Part shown: positions 1-13,566 of the stretch, one piece after another
Position numbering within the stretch: the first letter of the stretch is position 1
Layout of the letters: each line of letters opens with the position of its first letter
Origin: Sialis fuliginosa
Taxonomy: Eukaryota > Arthropoda > Insecta > Megaloptera > Sialidae
Direction of reading: 5' to 3'
DNA length: 64,000 nucleotides
Assembly (NCBI GenBank): GCA_961205875.1
Contig: OY540818.1
Coordinates: 16,776,761-16,840,760, forward strand
The notes under the pieces: generated by a model
Told to the model about the DNA's origin: nothing
Database searches by the model: none
Seen by the model: only the letters and a program-made list of their open reading frames with translations
Program-made: the position numbers and the translations under genes

Positions 1-99
1 TCTATTAATTTCTTTTTTTCAAAAATCACGTGCATCGGCAGCAGTAAAACTTGCGATTGATTAAAAATTGTATTTGATTCACTCTATAACATTATTCTT

Positions 100-395
100 A
101 ATATATATAAAGCTCAACGTCTCTCTTATAACTCGACTTCTGACCAGGTTATAGGATATATTTTGTTACCTTAGATTTTAGATATCATAACGAATAAGCA
201 GTGACGATAATATTAAATCAAGTCGGAAAAAAGTTTGCCGTCACCGCGCTCATTTGTAATACGAGTATTTTTTGTTTTAATTACTTTTTGATAGGTAATT
301 TAGGTGTTGATTAGTTATTGTTACAAAATTTTATCAAAAATCCTAAACAATAATTCCGAGATTTACGCGAGCGAAGCCACGGGCACATCTAGTTT
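100..395 (+). repeat. 3' tail of a retroelement-like interspersed repeat, copy 1
   Basis: The segment contains aagctcaacg, agcagtgacgataat and the terminal gcgagcgaagccacgggc...ctagt typical of insect non-LTR or SINE-like repeat tails. It shares long stretches with 61490-61825 and, inverted, with 58970-59230. Confidence 0.55.
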
Positions 396-403
396 ATATA
401 ATA

Positions 404-1148
404 TAATACCTCTACGTCTTATTTTCTTATATTTCAGTCGATATTTGTGTGACGAGTTGAAGTTCACTGCAGGAAATTTCACTAAAAAAATTTAGAATTT
501 TTGATTTTGTTAAAAGTATGTTTATTGTATAGAAAATTACGTGAAAAGTTGTTTGTTTCAAACCGCAGGTCTGTATCTCAAACCGTTCTCGAGATATAGC
601 TTCTCAAAGTTTTAGTTTTTTCAAATTTTTGAAGAAAAAAGGCCATAACTTTTGAACGAGTGGTCGGATTTGATTTTAGTTGACGGATTTGGAATCAGCG
701 TGTCAAAATCTATATAATGGCATGTACAATACCTTAAAACTCGAGAAAAAAAATTTCGCGAAAAATCGAAAAAATTCAAAAAAATGTCGATTTTTGACCA
801 AAATTTTTTTGTCGGATTTAAAAGTATTATATATGTCATTATATAGATTTTGACACGCTGATTCCAAATCCGTCAACTAAAATCAATTCCGACTACGCGT
901 TCAAAAGTTATGGCCTTTTTTCTCCAAAAATTTGAAAAAACTAAAACTTTGAGAGGCTATATCTCGAGAACGGTTTGAGATACAGACCTGCGGTTTGAAA
1001 CAAACAACTTTTCACGTCATTTTCTATACAATATACATACTTTTAACGAAATCAAAAATTCTAAATTTTTTAGTGAAATTTCCTGCAGTGAACTTCAACT
1101 CGTCACACAAATATCGACTAAAATACAAGAAAATAAGATAAAATATAT
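404..1148. repeat. Long palindromic repeat family A, copy 1
   Basis: The left arm (from taatacctctacgtctta) and right arm (to aaaataagat) are near-perfect reverse complements of each other over roughly 350 and 300 bases, with a short centre near 780-835. The same sequence recurs at 29190-30053 and 42240-43053. No coding capacity is seen; the short open frames inside are mirror images of each other and not genes. Confidence 0.8.
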
Positions 1149-2435
1149 AAATATATTAGTGAAAATTTAAATATTTTCCTCCGCTTATCTTACCAGTTTT
1201 CAGTTTTCACCATTTTCTCAACATTCTGTCTTATGTCAGATATTGCGTTTTGATACTAACCTCCTCAAAAGCATACACAGACAGACAGACCCACTGGCAT
1301 ACGTAATTGAATGAGAACGGTCGTACTCGACTCAGGGACCTTCAAAATCTCGAGTTCGAATTTTACTTTATTATACATTACATTTATAACGTTTGTATAA
1401 AAAAGGAAAATGAATAATAATCAAAATAATATCGAACAAAAATAATTGATATAGCGCAAAACAAAGGAAGCATTATTTCAAAGGACATCGCAAAAAAGGA
1501 AAATGGCAATCAGGATACGTGCACACATGTTATAATAGAGTGCCGTTAGTGACCTCAAGGCATTCTACGTGAAAAGGTCAAATGAAAATTATTCAAATTA
1601 TGGATGGGTTCATGGTTAATATTGCAATTAATTAAATCATTTCTTCTGTTGTGAGCCAATCTTTAAACTTATATACAATGAAAACAATCATATTTTGATG
1701 GCCGGAAAAGAAAAGAATAAGTTCAATGGACTTTAAATTTATATAAACACTTCCTCTTATTATTAAGAATATTATTGTTAATGAAATTTCAATTTAAATA
1801 TTAGTACATTATATTATAGTAATCACTCTTAAGGGGTATAATTACTAACTATTACTTTCGAAGAAAACTTTTTTTACGATTCTTTGCGGAAATTTGTTAT
1901 ACGATAAGATTTTTAATAATAATAATAAAACATTGACATGTTAAAATCCTTGAATTGGCAGCTTTCATTTGATACCCAACTCGCCAGGATTGAATAAAAA
2001 ATATTTTTTTGTAATTAATTTGCTTCTCTTAGAAAGACCCAAAAACTAAAAATTTTATTGTCAATTATTGGTCCTCCATAATTATGCAAAATCTCAACTT
2101 TCTAGGTCAAACGGTTCAGTAGCTATTATAGACAGATGTTGATTTGATAAATAAATTTCATTTATGAACAGTTTTATTTGATTTTTTTATATTTAGGTAT
2201 AATTATATATTTTAACATTTTGTATTGTTTTTTAAAATTAAATATTTGCACATGTCATCACCATGTTTTTAAAACCAATAATCATTGCAAATTGCAATAG
2301 AAATTATATAGGAGAAAGTAACAATATGCCATCAGAGAAAAAGGGGGTTAAATACATTTAATATTCCAACAGTAAACATATTTACATTTATCAGCAGCCA
2401 AAATAGCTAACTGTACAAAACGCACACGAGAATAA

Positions 2436-2767
2436 TGTCCGGTATCATAAAGGACCTAACAAATTTGTTAGCTAACAAGCACTTTCAACTGAGATATCAA
2501 ACTTATATGACAGTTCTTTTGGAGTTTGTTGATGACTTTGACAAGTTTCGCGCACGCGTTGTAGGTAAATACAAACGGTATTAAAACAGTGGTGATGTTA
2601 TGAAAATTATTTTGTACGGTCAAAGATGCCAACTGTGTTACAATTAGTTGAAGTGTCACTGCTCTAAATTCCATAACTAATCCATAGATACTAGTACAGA
2701 ATTAATACCCCATTTGAATGTAATTGCTAGCTAACAAATTTTGTTAGGTCCTTTATAATACCGGACA
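2436..2767. mobile_element. PIF/Harbinger-type MITE family B, copy 1
   Basis: The 332-bp element has inverted ends starting TGTCCGGTATxATAAAGGAC and is flanked by the 3-bp duplication TAA, matching the TWA target of PIF/Harbinger transposons. It is identical except at one base to the inverted copy at 37692-38023. The 68-codon open frame inside is shared by both copies because they are recent duplicates, and it shows no recognisable protein domain. Confidence 0.85.
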
Positions 2768-3243
2768 TAAGAAAATCGAATTGATTTTACAGTTGATTTA
2801 GTTTCTTAAATGTTAATGTAGTTTTTTTTTTCTACTAAATATCTCATTATTATAAAATACATCTTAAACCATTAACATGAAAATGTCATGTAGTTAATCG
2901 ACATGTCTACTGTCTAGGCACACAGTAATCATGTAATTTGTTTTAATGAGGGGTAATATAATGCATTTCCCAGATGACATATTGATTTTTTAACCCATAG
3001 CGCCGCTAGTTATGGCACCACCGACTAGCCTGTTACCAACAATCATTTCACTAACTGTTGACCCTCACGTTGTAAGATCAAGTAATTCACATGCTCTAGA
3101 AGGGTCATAGTAATCATATACCAATGTTATAGACGTGTCAGAGGTGGCTTCTTAAATAAAACTATAAAAAATAATACTAATATACATTCAGAATTAATTA
3201 CTGATAAGTTGCTATAGCCAAAACATGCAAGTGGGAGTAAATG

Positions 3244-3665
3244 CAGGGATGAAAGTCTCTTTTTTTTTCAAAAAAGAGGAAGAGAGGAATTTTTTCTTGA
3301 AAAAAGAGACCAAAAAGAGAAACTTTCTAGCTCTTGAATAGGTTATCTATAGATATATTTTTTAACGTTTAATCTAGAAATATATTTTTTTACGTTTTTG
3401 CGATATTATTTCTTACTATTAAGGACAAAAAACATTCTATTCATTATAATACCGGACATTAATAAAACATTAATACCGGACATTAATAAAACTACAAACT
3501 ATATTTTACAATAATGTCCGGTATTCTAATTTTGAAGTAGCCCGCAGCGAAAGGATACTTTGAAATCAGTCAAAAAAGAGGAAAAAGAGAAGATTTAAAA
3601 AAAAAAAGAGTACTTTAGGACCGACTTCCCAAAAAAAGAGGAAAAGAAGAACGCTAGCATCCCTG
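3244..3665. mobile_element. hAT-like non-autonomous element
   Basis: Ends are CAGGGATG and CATCCCTG, with TAAATG repeated beside both ends, an approximate 8-bp-type duplication. The interior is purine-rich (repeated aaaagaggaaaa runs) and carries an older family B relic. Confidence 0.6.
3445..3526. repeat. Relic of family B ends inside the hAT-like element
   Basis: Two tandem ACCGGACATTAATAAAAC units are followed by AATGTCCGGTATT. They look like family B termini reduced to little more than the inverted ends. Confidence 0.5.
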
Positions 3666-3775
3666 TAAATGATTAATTAGTATAAGAAAATTTCGAAGAA
3701 AAATCAAAAAGTGTAGTATTATACCATTATTTTTCGATATTATTAAATTATCTGTAAAAAATATTTTAAGGGGGC

Positions 3776-4215
3776 AGACCCAATTAGAATTTTGAAAAAA
3801 TCCATTTTTTTTGCATTTTCTCAAAGTAGAATATTTCAAAAGTATTCTCTGAAAATTTCAGACAAATGTCATGGAATAGACGATTCAGTGTAAGTTCCAA
3901 AATAAATGTTTTATCTGCATGCAAATCGTACTCAAAACTTCAAACGCGTTTTTCTTGAAACCATGTTTTCGAAGTCGGTGATCACTGTAACTTGAGAACG
4001 GCTTTGCCGATCGGTTTGAAATTTTTCTCACTTATTCTATACATAATTGTCCTCTGGATGGACGAAGGATTTTTTTATAGCCGAAAATGCGAGTGAAATT
4101 TTAGTCGAATAAAGAACTTTGACTTTAAACATCCGCCATTTTGTGAAAATTCAAAATTTTTCAAATTCCTTCGTCCATCCGGAGCATTATGTCATTAGCT
4201 AATGATCCCTTTTGT
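3776..4215. repeat. Unclassified interspersed repeat
   Basis: It contains a short inverted pair (ccttcgtccatcc near 4170 against ggatggacgaagga near 4055) and stretches such as cgcgtttttcttgaaacca that are echoed near 39060-39110. No ends were recognised. It is probably a decayed transposon. Confidence 0.35.
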
Positions 4216-4759
4216 TTTTTTTTATTTCAGATGATCTAGTGACGAGCAGCAGTGATCACGGCAAAACACTTTTTTTTTGACCCCTACCAAATTTGCTGTA
4301 TCACACTTATTTTTTAATATTTTGCCATAAAAAAATTACAATATTTTTGTAAATACCTACATATCTTTCATGTGGAAAAACATTTGTTATTAATTATTTT
4401 AAGGCGCGGCCAAAAAAAAATCTAAAAAAGAGCTTTTTTTGGAAGTCTTTCTCCCTAGCGTCGTTAGTTACACCACTGTTTATAATATTGTAAAATAACC
4501 TTAACCCGACACTGTCTACACCCCACACATTTGTCCCTATATCGTTCACGTACATACATATAAAACTGTTTGGAAATTAAAGTTAAAAGTGGTTGGCGCT
4601 AGCTTCCGAGGTTGTTTTACGTTTCGATTTTCCAGTAAGAATCGATACGATCACGTGAGAATATGGCATTCAGTTTATATATAAATGCAGTCAACTGCAA
4701 TATACGTATTATACACCAAAGTCATAACATGTATCATAAATTAATATTATGTATACTTA

Positions 4760-5125
4760 TACAAATGGCTCATCTTGTAATTTTTTATAGTTGTTAGCAT
4801 AATCGAAGTAAAACCAGTAATGGGTACAGAAAATGATAAGTACTACGACACAAAAGTTATAAAATAAAGAATCGTAAAATTTGAAAGAATGTAAAGCAGA
4901 TGCTATGATAATATAATAATTAATAAATTTATCTATGTATTTATACATAGATTACCCTAACAATTAGTTTCAATGTCCACCATTTTGACATCCAAAATAC
5001 GCTATTTTACAGTTAAGTGTATAGATTATGATTCACTCAGTAATGTCACAATATTTTTAATTTTAATTTAGTTATTTGATTAAACAAGAATCGAATGTAC
5101 GATCCAAAACTGGTACCAATACCTT
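4760..5125 (-). mobile_element. MITE family C, decayed inverted copy
   Basis: Read on the minus strand it follows the family C consensus: aaggtattggtaccagt at the 5' end, the tcaaaatggtggacatt block, and gtgtcgtagtacttatcat. It lacks the far terminus. The better copy is at 39697-40255. Confidence 0.6.
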
Positions 5126-5422
5126 ATTTATTTGAATAAAAATAATAACTGAAGAAAAAAAGCTCGAAACTTAAATAAACCTACCCACGAAAGCTGTAAC
5201 ATATTTTACTATTTATTTAATAAAGAGGGAAACCAAATTTAATAATAAAAACGGGCTTACTACAGTAGAATATAAAACAAATATGATACGAAACTCGTGC
5301 CATCCGGTTGCAATAAATTTAAATGTTCATAATATCGAGTATTCGACACCACTGTTCAAGCACGCAAAAAGAATACGTAATATTCACTCAAACTTTTATA
5401 CACCCCACAAAAACAAAAAAAT

Positions 5423-5901
5423 GAGTACGTTTACACAGCGCTGATATTCCGGTTTAACTATAACCGATTTTAAGTGACGTCAGCTGGAATTGTAATTCCG
5501 ATTTGAAATACGCTATAAGTTCAATGGTGTCCCAACAAGAAATCTCAAAAAATATTTCGTCTCTTTTATGTCCCACGAATCACGTTTCTTTTGTTTTCCA
5601 TCTCAGGTGTTTTAACCATATTTTAACTGATGACGCATTTTCAAATGTTAATGCGAAGTGCATTACGATGAAATCCCTATAATTCGTAGATACTTATATT
5701 TTTTGAGGTTAGCTAAATAGATTTAAGTATGTCCATGCATTTTTATTCCTGCTCTATTCCGGTTTACTTATGCTATTCCCGTAGACAAAGAGGAATAGCT
5801 TAACTAAACCCGATTAGTTATGTCGGGTGTAAAGTTTTACATCCGGTTGTATTATATTGGTTATAGTTAAACCGGAATAAAAGCGCTGTGTAAACGTACT
5901 C
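5423..5901. mobile_element. Inverted-repeat DNA transposon remnant (479 bp)
   Basis: The terminal inverted repeats start GAGTACGTTTACACAGCGCT and continue with a ggtttaactataacc block on both sides, about 43 bases in all. No clear target duplication and no open reading frame were found. Confidence 0.7.
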
Positions 5902-8853
5902 TATGATGGTGGAGGCGGCACGGCGCGGCGTGTCTAAAAATTCATGACATTTTCGTTTGTTTTTTCTATTTAATTTGACTTTTAATCATTTATTCGCCTT
6001 AAAAACAGTTGTATGTTTAAAAAAAAATTTACTTAATAATTGTTATAGAAACTTTTTCTTGTTGTTTTGCAACAAATAAACTTATAAGTAAGTGAGATAG
6101 TGGCACCATATGTGTTGATATTTGATTACTACCATTTCTGAATATTAATCTATATACATTTAACTGTGATTTATAATTTGAATATATTTTTCACGGTAAT
6201 TGTGTCGTTTTGAAATCAAATAGTGAGTTTCTTCACGATAAATAGGGCTCCGATGTGAAAAATTTGAGTGCCAAATCAAAAATTTGACAAAACTGACCAT
6301 TTAAAAAAAAGCGACTTTAACTGACCGGGTTACAAAAAACTGACTTTTACTGACCAGTTTTTCATTTGATACCATACTCGTCGAAAAGAGGGACCATCCC
6401 TGAATTTGCATAAAAAAATCACACCACGTAACTTCAAATCCGCGTAAAAAGAGACACTACTGTATATATAAGGGATGTCCATCAAGTCTATTGCGATCTA
6501 CCAGAAATAAATAAACAACATTGTTTCATAAATATTTTTTTAATTTCAGGAAATCATAGATCACATAATTTGCTCATCCCTGATATAAATAATTTATATC
6601 ATGTACTAACTATAATTACAGTTAGTAATGGATTTTATAATAATCGATTAAAATACTTAAATAAGAAAAAAATCAATGATATTAATGTATCAACAAATCA
6701 AATGCATTAACATTTCCTTATAAATTATTGCAATCACCTATGTTTTATTTATTAATTTAGTATCTAATATATTTAAAAAGTTTTTTTCCTATGTTTAATA
6801 AATCCACTCCTGACAATCATTAGAGCATAAATTCTATGCTAGCTAACGTATGAACTTTCAAGGTAACTAAAACAGCAAATGTGTTCTTATTCTTTGCACA
6901 TGTGAGAAATAGCTAAACAAATAGAAAATAACTAACCATTACTCATATTGGCAAATAATATCATATTATATGTATTAAATACATTCAACAAATGGCTCGT
7001 ATCCAAACTCCAGTGTAAAAAATTAAATTTATCGTTTATGCTAAAATTTGCGGAATGGAGATTTAAATTATAACTATAACTTTCAGCTAAATTTGTAACT
7101 AATTTATTTGTACGTCGAATCTTCTATTTTTGATAAAGCAACATCTACTATATAAATCTTAGCTGTTACTTATACGGTAATGCAAAATGTTACCTTTTTT
7201 TATATGTAAATTTTTTCTGACGTACAGGTAACGATGAATATAAAATTTTGAATGATTATGTTCGGTTGATGACGTACTATGTACTAATGTAAATAAATAC
7301 TACACATTTACATCATATATATTAATATTTTTTATGATTAGATAACTATAATTTAATGTATACTACATATAAATATGAAATTATTTTATCTAAATATTTT
7401 GTTCAAGAAAACCATAAAAAATTACAATTAAAAATATTGAATAAATTAATTATCAGAGGTAACAATCAGTGATGTAAAACACATCTTTGAACAATTAAGT
7501 TTAAAAGAATCAGCGAGTCCCTAAAATATGATTTCCCAAAAACATTTTTTATTAGAAATTTGGCATCTTTTGGGGAAAACTATTTAAATTTTATATTTCC
7601 AGTGGCGTTGATAAACGGGGTGACACCCGGGCGATGATCGAGGGTGTCATCCCCCCCCATAAATAAAGTCAATAGATTTTATTTTTTGTATGTCAATTGG
7701 CTCTATTTTTTATGGAAATTTAAATAATCCCAAAAAGATGTTGATCTGCTTTATTTTTTGCAATATTAATGTGATGTTGTCTTGCCACCCCCTTTGTTTT
7801 TATCAATAAGTTCATAAATCGTCTAAATTCGGTAAAATATAAATGTTTTTTTTACCATAGTCCGTTTACTTTTTTTTCTTCTTATTTTTTGCTTTACTAT
7901 TAATAGATATAGCCATAATCTGTTTACTGTTTAGTGGAAATGTCAAATTAAAATACAAACTTGTTTTCTTAATTACTTTACGATGAAACAAAACCTGAAA
8001 ATAAGTTTAATATCATTTCCACATTTTGGTATTAATTTTATTTGTACATTAGATAATTTATTACGTGATCATGTTTAATATTTAAGAGAAAAAAAATGTA
8101 AAATCTACATACGACATATACGTAGACTTAAATCGTTAATGTTTTTATTTTAGTCAATCGACATTGTTCAGCTGTCGAATCTAAACTATAAATATAGTAT
8201 ATGTGAGGTTTGACGACAAATCAAATAATTTATATCCAGTTTTCATGACATATAAAATAAAATATTGAATTGATATTAGAAATAAAAACTTGTATTAATC
8301 CTTATTTTTGACAGTCAGTGGATAGAGGGGTTGGGATAAAGAAATATAGCACATCCACGTGACTGAAGATATTTGAGAATTCATGTCAAATAATGCGTGA
8401 AGAATTTTTTTAAAGAATTATAATAATACCTTTAATAAAATTTGCGGTTTTAAGACTAAGGTCAGCAACCTAAGGTAAACAACAAAAACTATGTGAGGTT
8501 TCTATTTAATGTGATGTAATATCAAACACACACACAAGGCATAGTTTTATTTATACGTATTTTCACTTTCCTTTTGATGAACTAAATATTTCTGCGAAAA
8601 TTTAATTAAATGTTAAATACATACATATGCTAAAAACACAGTAAGAATTTATTATGTTATGTACGTATTCTATATAAAACAATTTTTAGTGTGCTATATC
8701 GAAATAAATTAACATTTATGAAATCAACATTGTGTCCGTTTGTCTGTCTGTCACAGTCTCTTGGATACTAAACCGTTTGATCAATATTACAATTATAACA
8801 TCTTCAAACATAAATTCTAGATTTAATACATTTCTAAATTACTTCTACTAGAC
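5902..8853. other. AT-rich intergenic stretch, no gene seen
   Basis: This is low-complexity AT-rich sequence with a family C fragment at about 6107-6165 and a cagtggcgttgataaacgggg segment at 7602-7811 whose far side (tttttatcaataag) is a weak inverted match, probably a decayed hAT-like element. No coding region could be supported. Confidence 0.4.
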
Positions 8854-9374
8854 CAGTGGTATTTACATTGTGAACCCCAGGGTTCCGCGAAACAAAATAA
8901 AAATTCGAAAAAATATAAAGATACTTACATTTAGTTATATTTGAAAATAAATGCATTCTAAGATAGAAGTTACACGATCAGTGTGGTATCAGTTCATTCC
9001 ATGACTGATACCAGACTGACGCCAAACTGATCGTGTAATGAATTGACTGACAGACTAATTAAATGGACTGACGGATTTTTAAATGTTAATATTTTTCATC
9101 AGTCTGAAGGTCATGGACTGAACTGATACCAGACTGATCGTGTAACGTCTATCTAGTGTGCGTAAGATAGCTATGTGGAAGTTTCTGGTTTTATAGCTAA
9201 TACCAATAGCATAGTTAAATTAAAAAAAATGCATAATGCGCAGTAACCAATTCTCGTCGGGCCTCCTGTATTTTAAAAAAATATAGAAGGTCGGTATTTT
9301 TTAAGGGTGGGAAGTTCGCCTTATAGTTCTAGGGGTTCCGTGTGCCGACAAAGTTTAAGAACACTGTACTGCTG
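8854..9374. mobile_element. hAT-like element with 8-bp TACTAGAC duplication
   Basis: It begins CAGTGGT and its other side carries the inverted equivalent (aaagtttaagaacactg). TACTAGAC occurs directly on both flanks (8846-8853 and 9375-9382), the 8-bp signature of hAT insertion. A second MITE is nested inside it. Confidence 0.65.
8961..9154. mobile_element. Small MITE nested in the hAT-like element
   Basis: The termini AGATAGA[A/C]GTTACACGATCAG and their reverse complement are followed by an inner actgataccagactg block that is also inverted. At 194 bp it is non-coding. Confidence 0.7.
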
Positions 9375-12296
9375 TACTAGACTGTTTTTTGAGATCATCC
9401 ATTAAAAAATATAGACATACGTTGCAAATATTTCAAGGATATCAACATTTTTGTATATTTCACATAATTAATATATAATAAAAAAAATAATAACATATTC
9501 GTCGCATTATTATATACAAACAGTTTTTATAATAATTGAGTTTTTCGTATATTTTTTTATTATGTTAGGAATATAAAATAAAGCAGCAAGAGGACTTTCT
9601 TATACGCAATACTGAGTGTATAGTGTATAATTAAAATTAACGAGGCATTAATTATAATAAATAACGTTCTTTACATCTTGTGTTAAAAAAAAATCTGTTA
9701 ACAACCATTTAAATTATAATTTAAAAAATCTATTTTTTTTTTTGAAAAAATAAACAAACTATAATCAATAAAATTCAATTAAAAAATTAACAGGAGTAAA
9801 CATCCATTTTTGGTTGTAGAATTTTTACAAAAATAGGTTTTCTTTCTTGAAAATATACAATTTCACCCTTAGTTTTTGAGTTACAGCGTCTTAAGACAGA
9901 ATGGATTCAGGGAAGGTAAAAATGTGTACTATCAAAATCACAATTAGAAAAAGAAACTTACTTAAATGGTCGTATAAGAAAGTCGATTAAGAATTAGTGA
10001 ACATTGACACAAAAAAATATCATTATCAGGTAGATATGCATCATTTCCAAATACATCAAAAGGTACCGAATGGACAGATATTAAACTGTACACATAATTA
10101 TAATTTTGGATAAGATGACCCAGTTTTTAAATAAATTAGGTTAAATCGTCTAATGAATTGTCAACATTTACGACAAGGTTTTTAACGCAGTAGGTATTTA
10201 TAATTTAATAACATGTATGTATATCGCATATTAAATAAAAACTGGCATATACATTTATATACAATATACATACATTAATACATTTATACAAAACAACATA
10301 TGGTTCTTGTATTTTTACTAATTTATTTAGTCTGATTTAATTTATAGTTATAAACATTCTGATTATTTTCATTCACACTGTTATGTGTTCATAATTTGAA
10401 TATGTATGAAATAGATTATGACTTTGGTGATTTTTTTATTTTAACAGTTTTATAGAAATAAATAATAAGTAAACATTAAGTCAGTGCTTCTCAAAAGGTA
10501 CACCTTACCGTTTTAAGTTCTATAATAAGATTAATTGTTTTCTCGCAATATCGAAGATATGAGAAGCTGTGTGATCGTTTTAAAATGAGAAAAAAATCTA
10601 CTTTACAACTTGTGTGGCTGTGTTATTTATTATTTTAACGAATATATATATACGAATATATGTATATACATATATTATGTAATATTTATAACAGATATTA
10701 TTTTCGAAACCAGGAAATACTAAACATTTTTTATTTAATTGATAAGAATGACTAACATCGACGTAGTTAGTTTTAACTGATAATACGTGATGATTGCTGA
10801 TTTCTAGAAATACATATATTCAATATGCAATTTACTAGTTTTTGCCAGATTTTATAGAACGAAAAGATTACTAACAATAATTCGGGGTCACCTACCTATA
10901 GACTCGCGAGCAAAGATTTAGCACGCAAAGCGGTTGATGATTATTTTGTGTTCCAGGATATATATAAGGTACTGGCACCATTCTTGGACCCCAGTAATGG
11001 CAATTTTTTAATTAAATGTACTGAATTAGAAATATGTGTCGAGTGTCTGGAAAAATGGTTCGATGGATCAATTTCAAAATTGTTGGGGGTACATTAAGCT
11101 GTAAAAACACCTGGCAACATTAGTCTTCCCATCAATATTTGTCAAGCAGCGATAGATTTACTAAAATACCATAAAAAGTTATTTTTTTGTACTTTTTCAA
11201 ACTAGCGAGTAAAAAAAAATTTTTCTAATAAAGTCATGAAAGGGTCTTGTAGGAAATTTATTCAAGTTTTTAAAACTGCCCTTAAATTTACTATTTAATG
11301 ATTATTTGCTAATATATTGATGATCGAAGACAAAAGAATCATTTTTCATTTAAAGTCAGATATCTCGGCAAAAAAAATTGAGAGGGACCAAAAAAACAAA
11401 CAAATTAAAGCTGAATAAACAAGTTAACTGGCCAATGCATTGGTTCAACTGAAAAAAAAATTCCCGAGCCCGCGGTCCATTTTTTACAGAGATACAGCTC
11501 TTCTAAAAACACTTTAAAAAAAGTTGTAATTGTTTGTTCTTTAATTTTTTGGATAAGTGTAGTAAATATGATAAAAAGGTAATTAGGTAAGGTAAATACA
11601 GGTGGTAGTTTCTATCAGAAAACACGAAATATGGTCTGATTAAACTTATTAGTCATTCGATTCGCATTTCTAATAAAATATGTGTATTGAATTCGCAGGA
11701 AGTTTACAAAAACTACGAGCGTTATCTCTAACTTATCAAAGGTATGTATTAATTTATAAAATAGAAATTCCAAACCGGTTTTTTGTATAGATATAATATT
11801 ATTGAATATATAGGGTGAGCCATTTTAAATGTCAACCCCTTTTAACTTTTTATGGCGAAGTTCTATCGAAAAATATTTCAGACGATAGTTGCAACGATGT
11901 ACCTACTGTGATAAAAATTTCTTTTAAAGGTCAACTCTATTTTTTTAAATGGGAACCCCATGTTTTTTCCTAAAAATGCAACCTGGCATAGTTTAAAATT
12001 TTTAATTAATAGGAGAGCAAATATATTATAGAAGTATTAGTCAGGTTATTAAAACGAATTTAATACAAATAAGTATTTCGGCTTTAATCGCAGCTTACGT
12101 CAGGCGTTAACTTTGATAACTCATAAATGAGACCTCAGAAGAACATATATATTCTGTGGTTAGGAGATTTATCGGTGTAGTGGATAAGAAACCGCAGTTT
12201 TCTTTTTTTTCGTCACATAATTGACAATTATAGTAGATACTAAAAAATTCTATATAACTTTTTACAAACTAATTGATGATGATATACAGGGTGGGG
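9375..12296. other. AT-rich intergenic stretch, no gene seen
   Basis: It holds a family Q fragment (tctcgcaatatcgaagatatgagaagc) at 10531-10610, a family C 5' fragment at 10966-11035, and a half element resembling TA-target MITEs (tatagggtgagccattttaaatg) at 11813-11990. No open frame with recognisable similarity is present. Confidence 0.4.
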
Positions 12297-12886
12297 CATT
12301 TAAAGTGTTACAGATTATTATCTCAGAACCATGTTTGGTTGTGAGGGGGTATTCGAATTGTAATATTAATTTGTTATTTTTGCGTTGCCTTCAAGAATAT
12401 TTGAAGGTCAACATAATTTTTTTAAATAGGAACCTATACTTTTTATTTAGTATTCTTATTCTACGTGAAAACACACGAATCTTTCATTAAAAACTTTTTT
12501 TTGAACACCCCAATCTTTACAAGATATCTAACAAAATAATTTCGAAATTTTGAACATTCAAGAATTTTTTACTTAGAAATTATCAAAAAAATTCTAGAAT
12601 AATTCTTCACGTTTTATCAGAATAAAATAAACATTTTTTGTAGTCTTGTAAAGTTTAGGTTGTTAAAAAAAAATGTTAATGAAAGATTCGTGTTTTTTCA
12701 AGTAGAATAAGATTACTAAATAAAAAGGTTCCTATTTAAAAAAATGATGTAGACCTTCAAATATACATTAAGGCCACGCTAAAATAACAAATAAATATTC
12801 GATTGCCCCCTCACAACCAAACATTTTTTTCTAATATACGATGGTTCTGAGATAAATATCTGTAACACTTTAAATGCCCCACCCTG
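12297..12886. mobile_element. Long-palindrome MITE with TA duplication
   Basis: The ends CAGGGTGGGGCATTTAAAGT are perfectly inverted and flanked by TA. The arms remain complementary for over 200 bases each side (for example atctcagaacc and ggttctgagat), so the 590-bp element would fold into one hairpin. Target and form fit a Tc1/mariner-type MITE. Confidence 0.8.
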
Positions 12887-13141
12887 TATATATATTTTAG
12901 GGTAATATAACAAAAACAAAACAATAACAATTATTGCTTCACATTTATATTTTTTCTAGTTATGATATTTCAAAATGATACCCAGATTGCAATAACTAAA
13001 TAATTTATATGCGAAACACAACTTCTTCGCGATTTGAATCAGTTGAAGAGGTCACATTTTATGATATTACATAGAAAAACTCTTATGAAATTTGTCAAAC
13101 TACTACCTATTAAATTTTATTAATTCGACTATAGCTCTTGT

Positions 13142-13422
13142 CAGTGGCGTAGATAGCATTTTGCGATGGGGGGGGGGGGATAAATAAAAAAAATAAAGTT
13201 CGGGGGCCCCCAAAATATGCAAAAAAAAAATAATTATTATAATTTTGAATTGAATGACTTTTTTTTTTTGATCATATAGTTGTGTTGTTACTATTTTATT
13301 CATACTAGAAGAGTTTAAAAAATTGTCTCTCAGTTAAAAAAATGTCTGAGTTTTCTCATGATTTAGACTCATGGGGGGTGATTGATCACCTTGACCCCCC
13401 CCCCCCCCTATCTACGCCACTG
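13142..13422. mobile_element. hAT-like MITE with CAGTGGCGTAGATAG ends
   Basis: The 15-bp inverted ends CAGTGGCGTAGATAG are flanked by gctcttgt and ctctttgt, an imperfect 8-bp duplication. Long G and C runs sit just inside the two ends. The element is 281 bp and non-coding. Confidence 0.75.
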
Positions 13423-13429
13423 CTCTTTG

Positions 13430-13566
13430 TTACATAAAGAGTTACTTGTTTTATTAGTAACATGAGTTCATGAGAATTACAAAAAAAAAACAACCGTCAA
13501 TCACAAAAACAGTAAACCTTGCTCTTATAGCGGCCATAACTGGTGCCAGTACCTTATCTAAAAACA
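13430..13566 (+). mobile_element. MITE family C, 3' fragment
   Basis: It matches the family C 3' end: aaagagttacttgttttatt through gcggccataactggtgccagtacctt. The open frame starting at 13470 is part of this repeat and not a gene. Confidence 0.6.
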
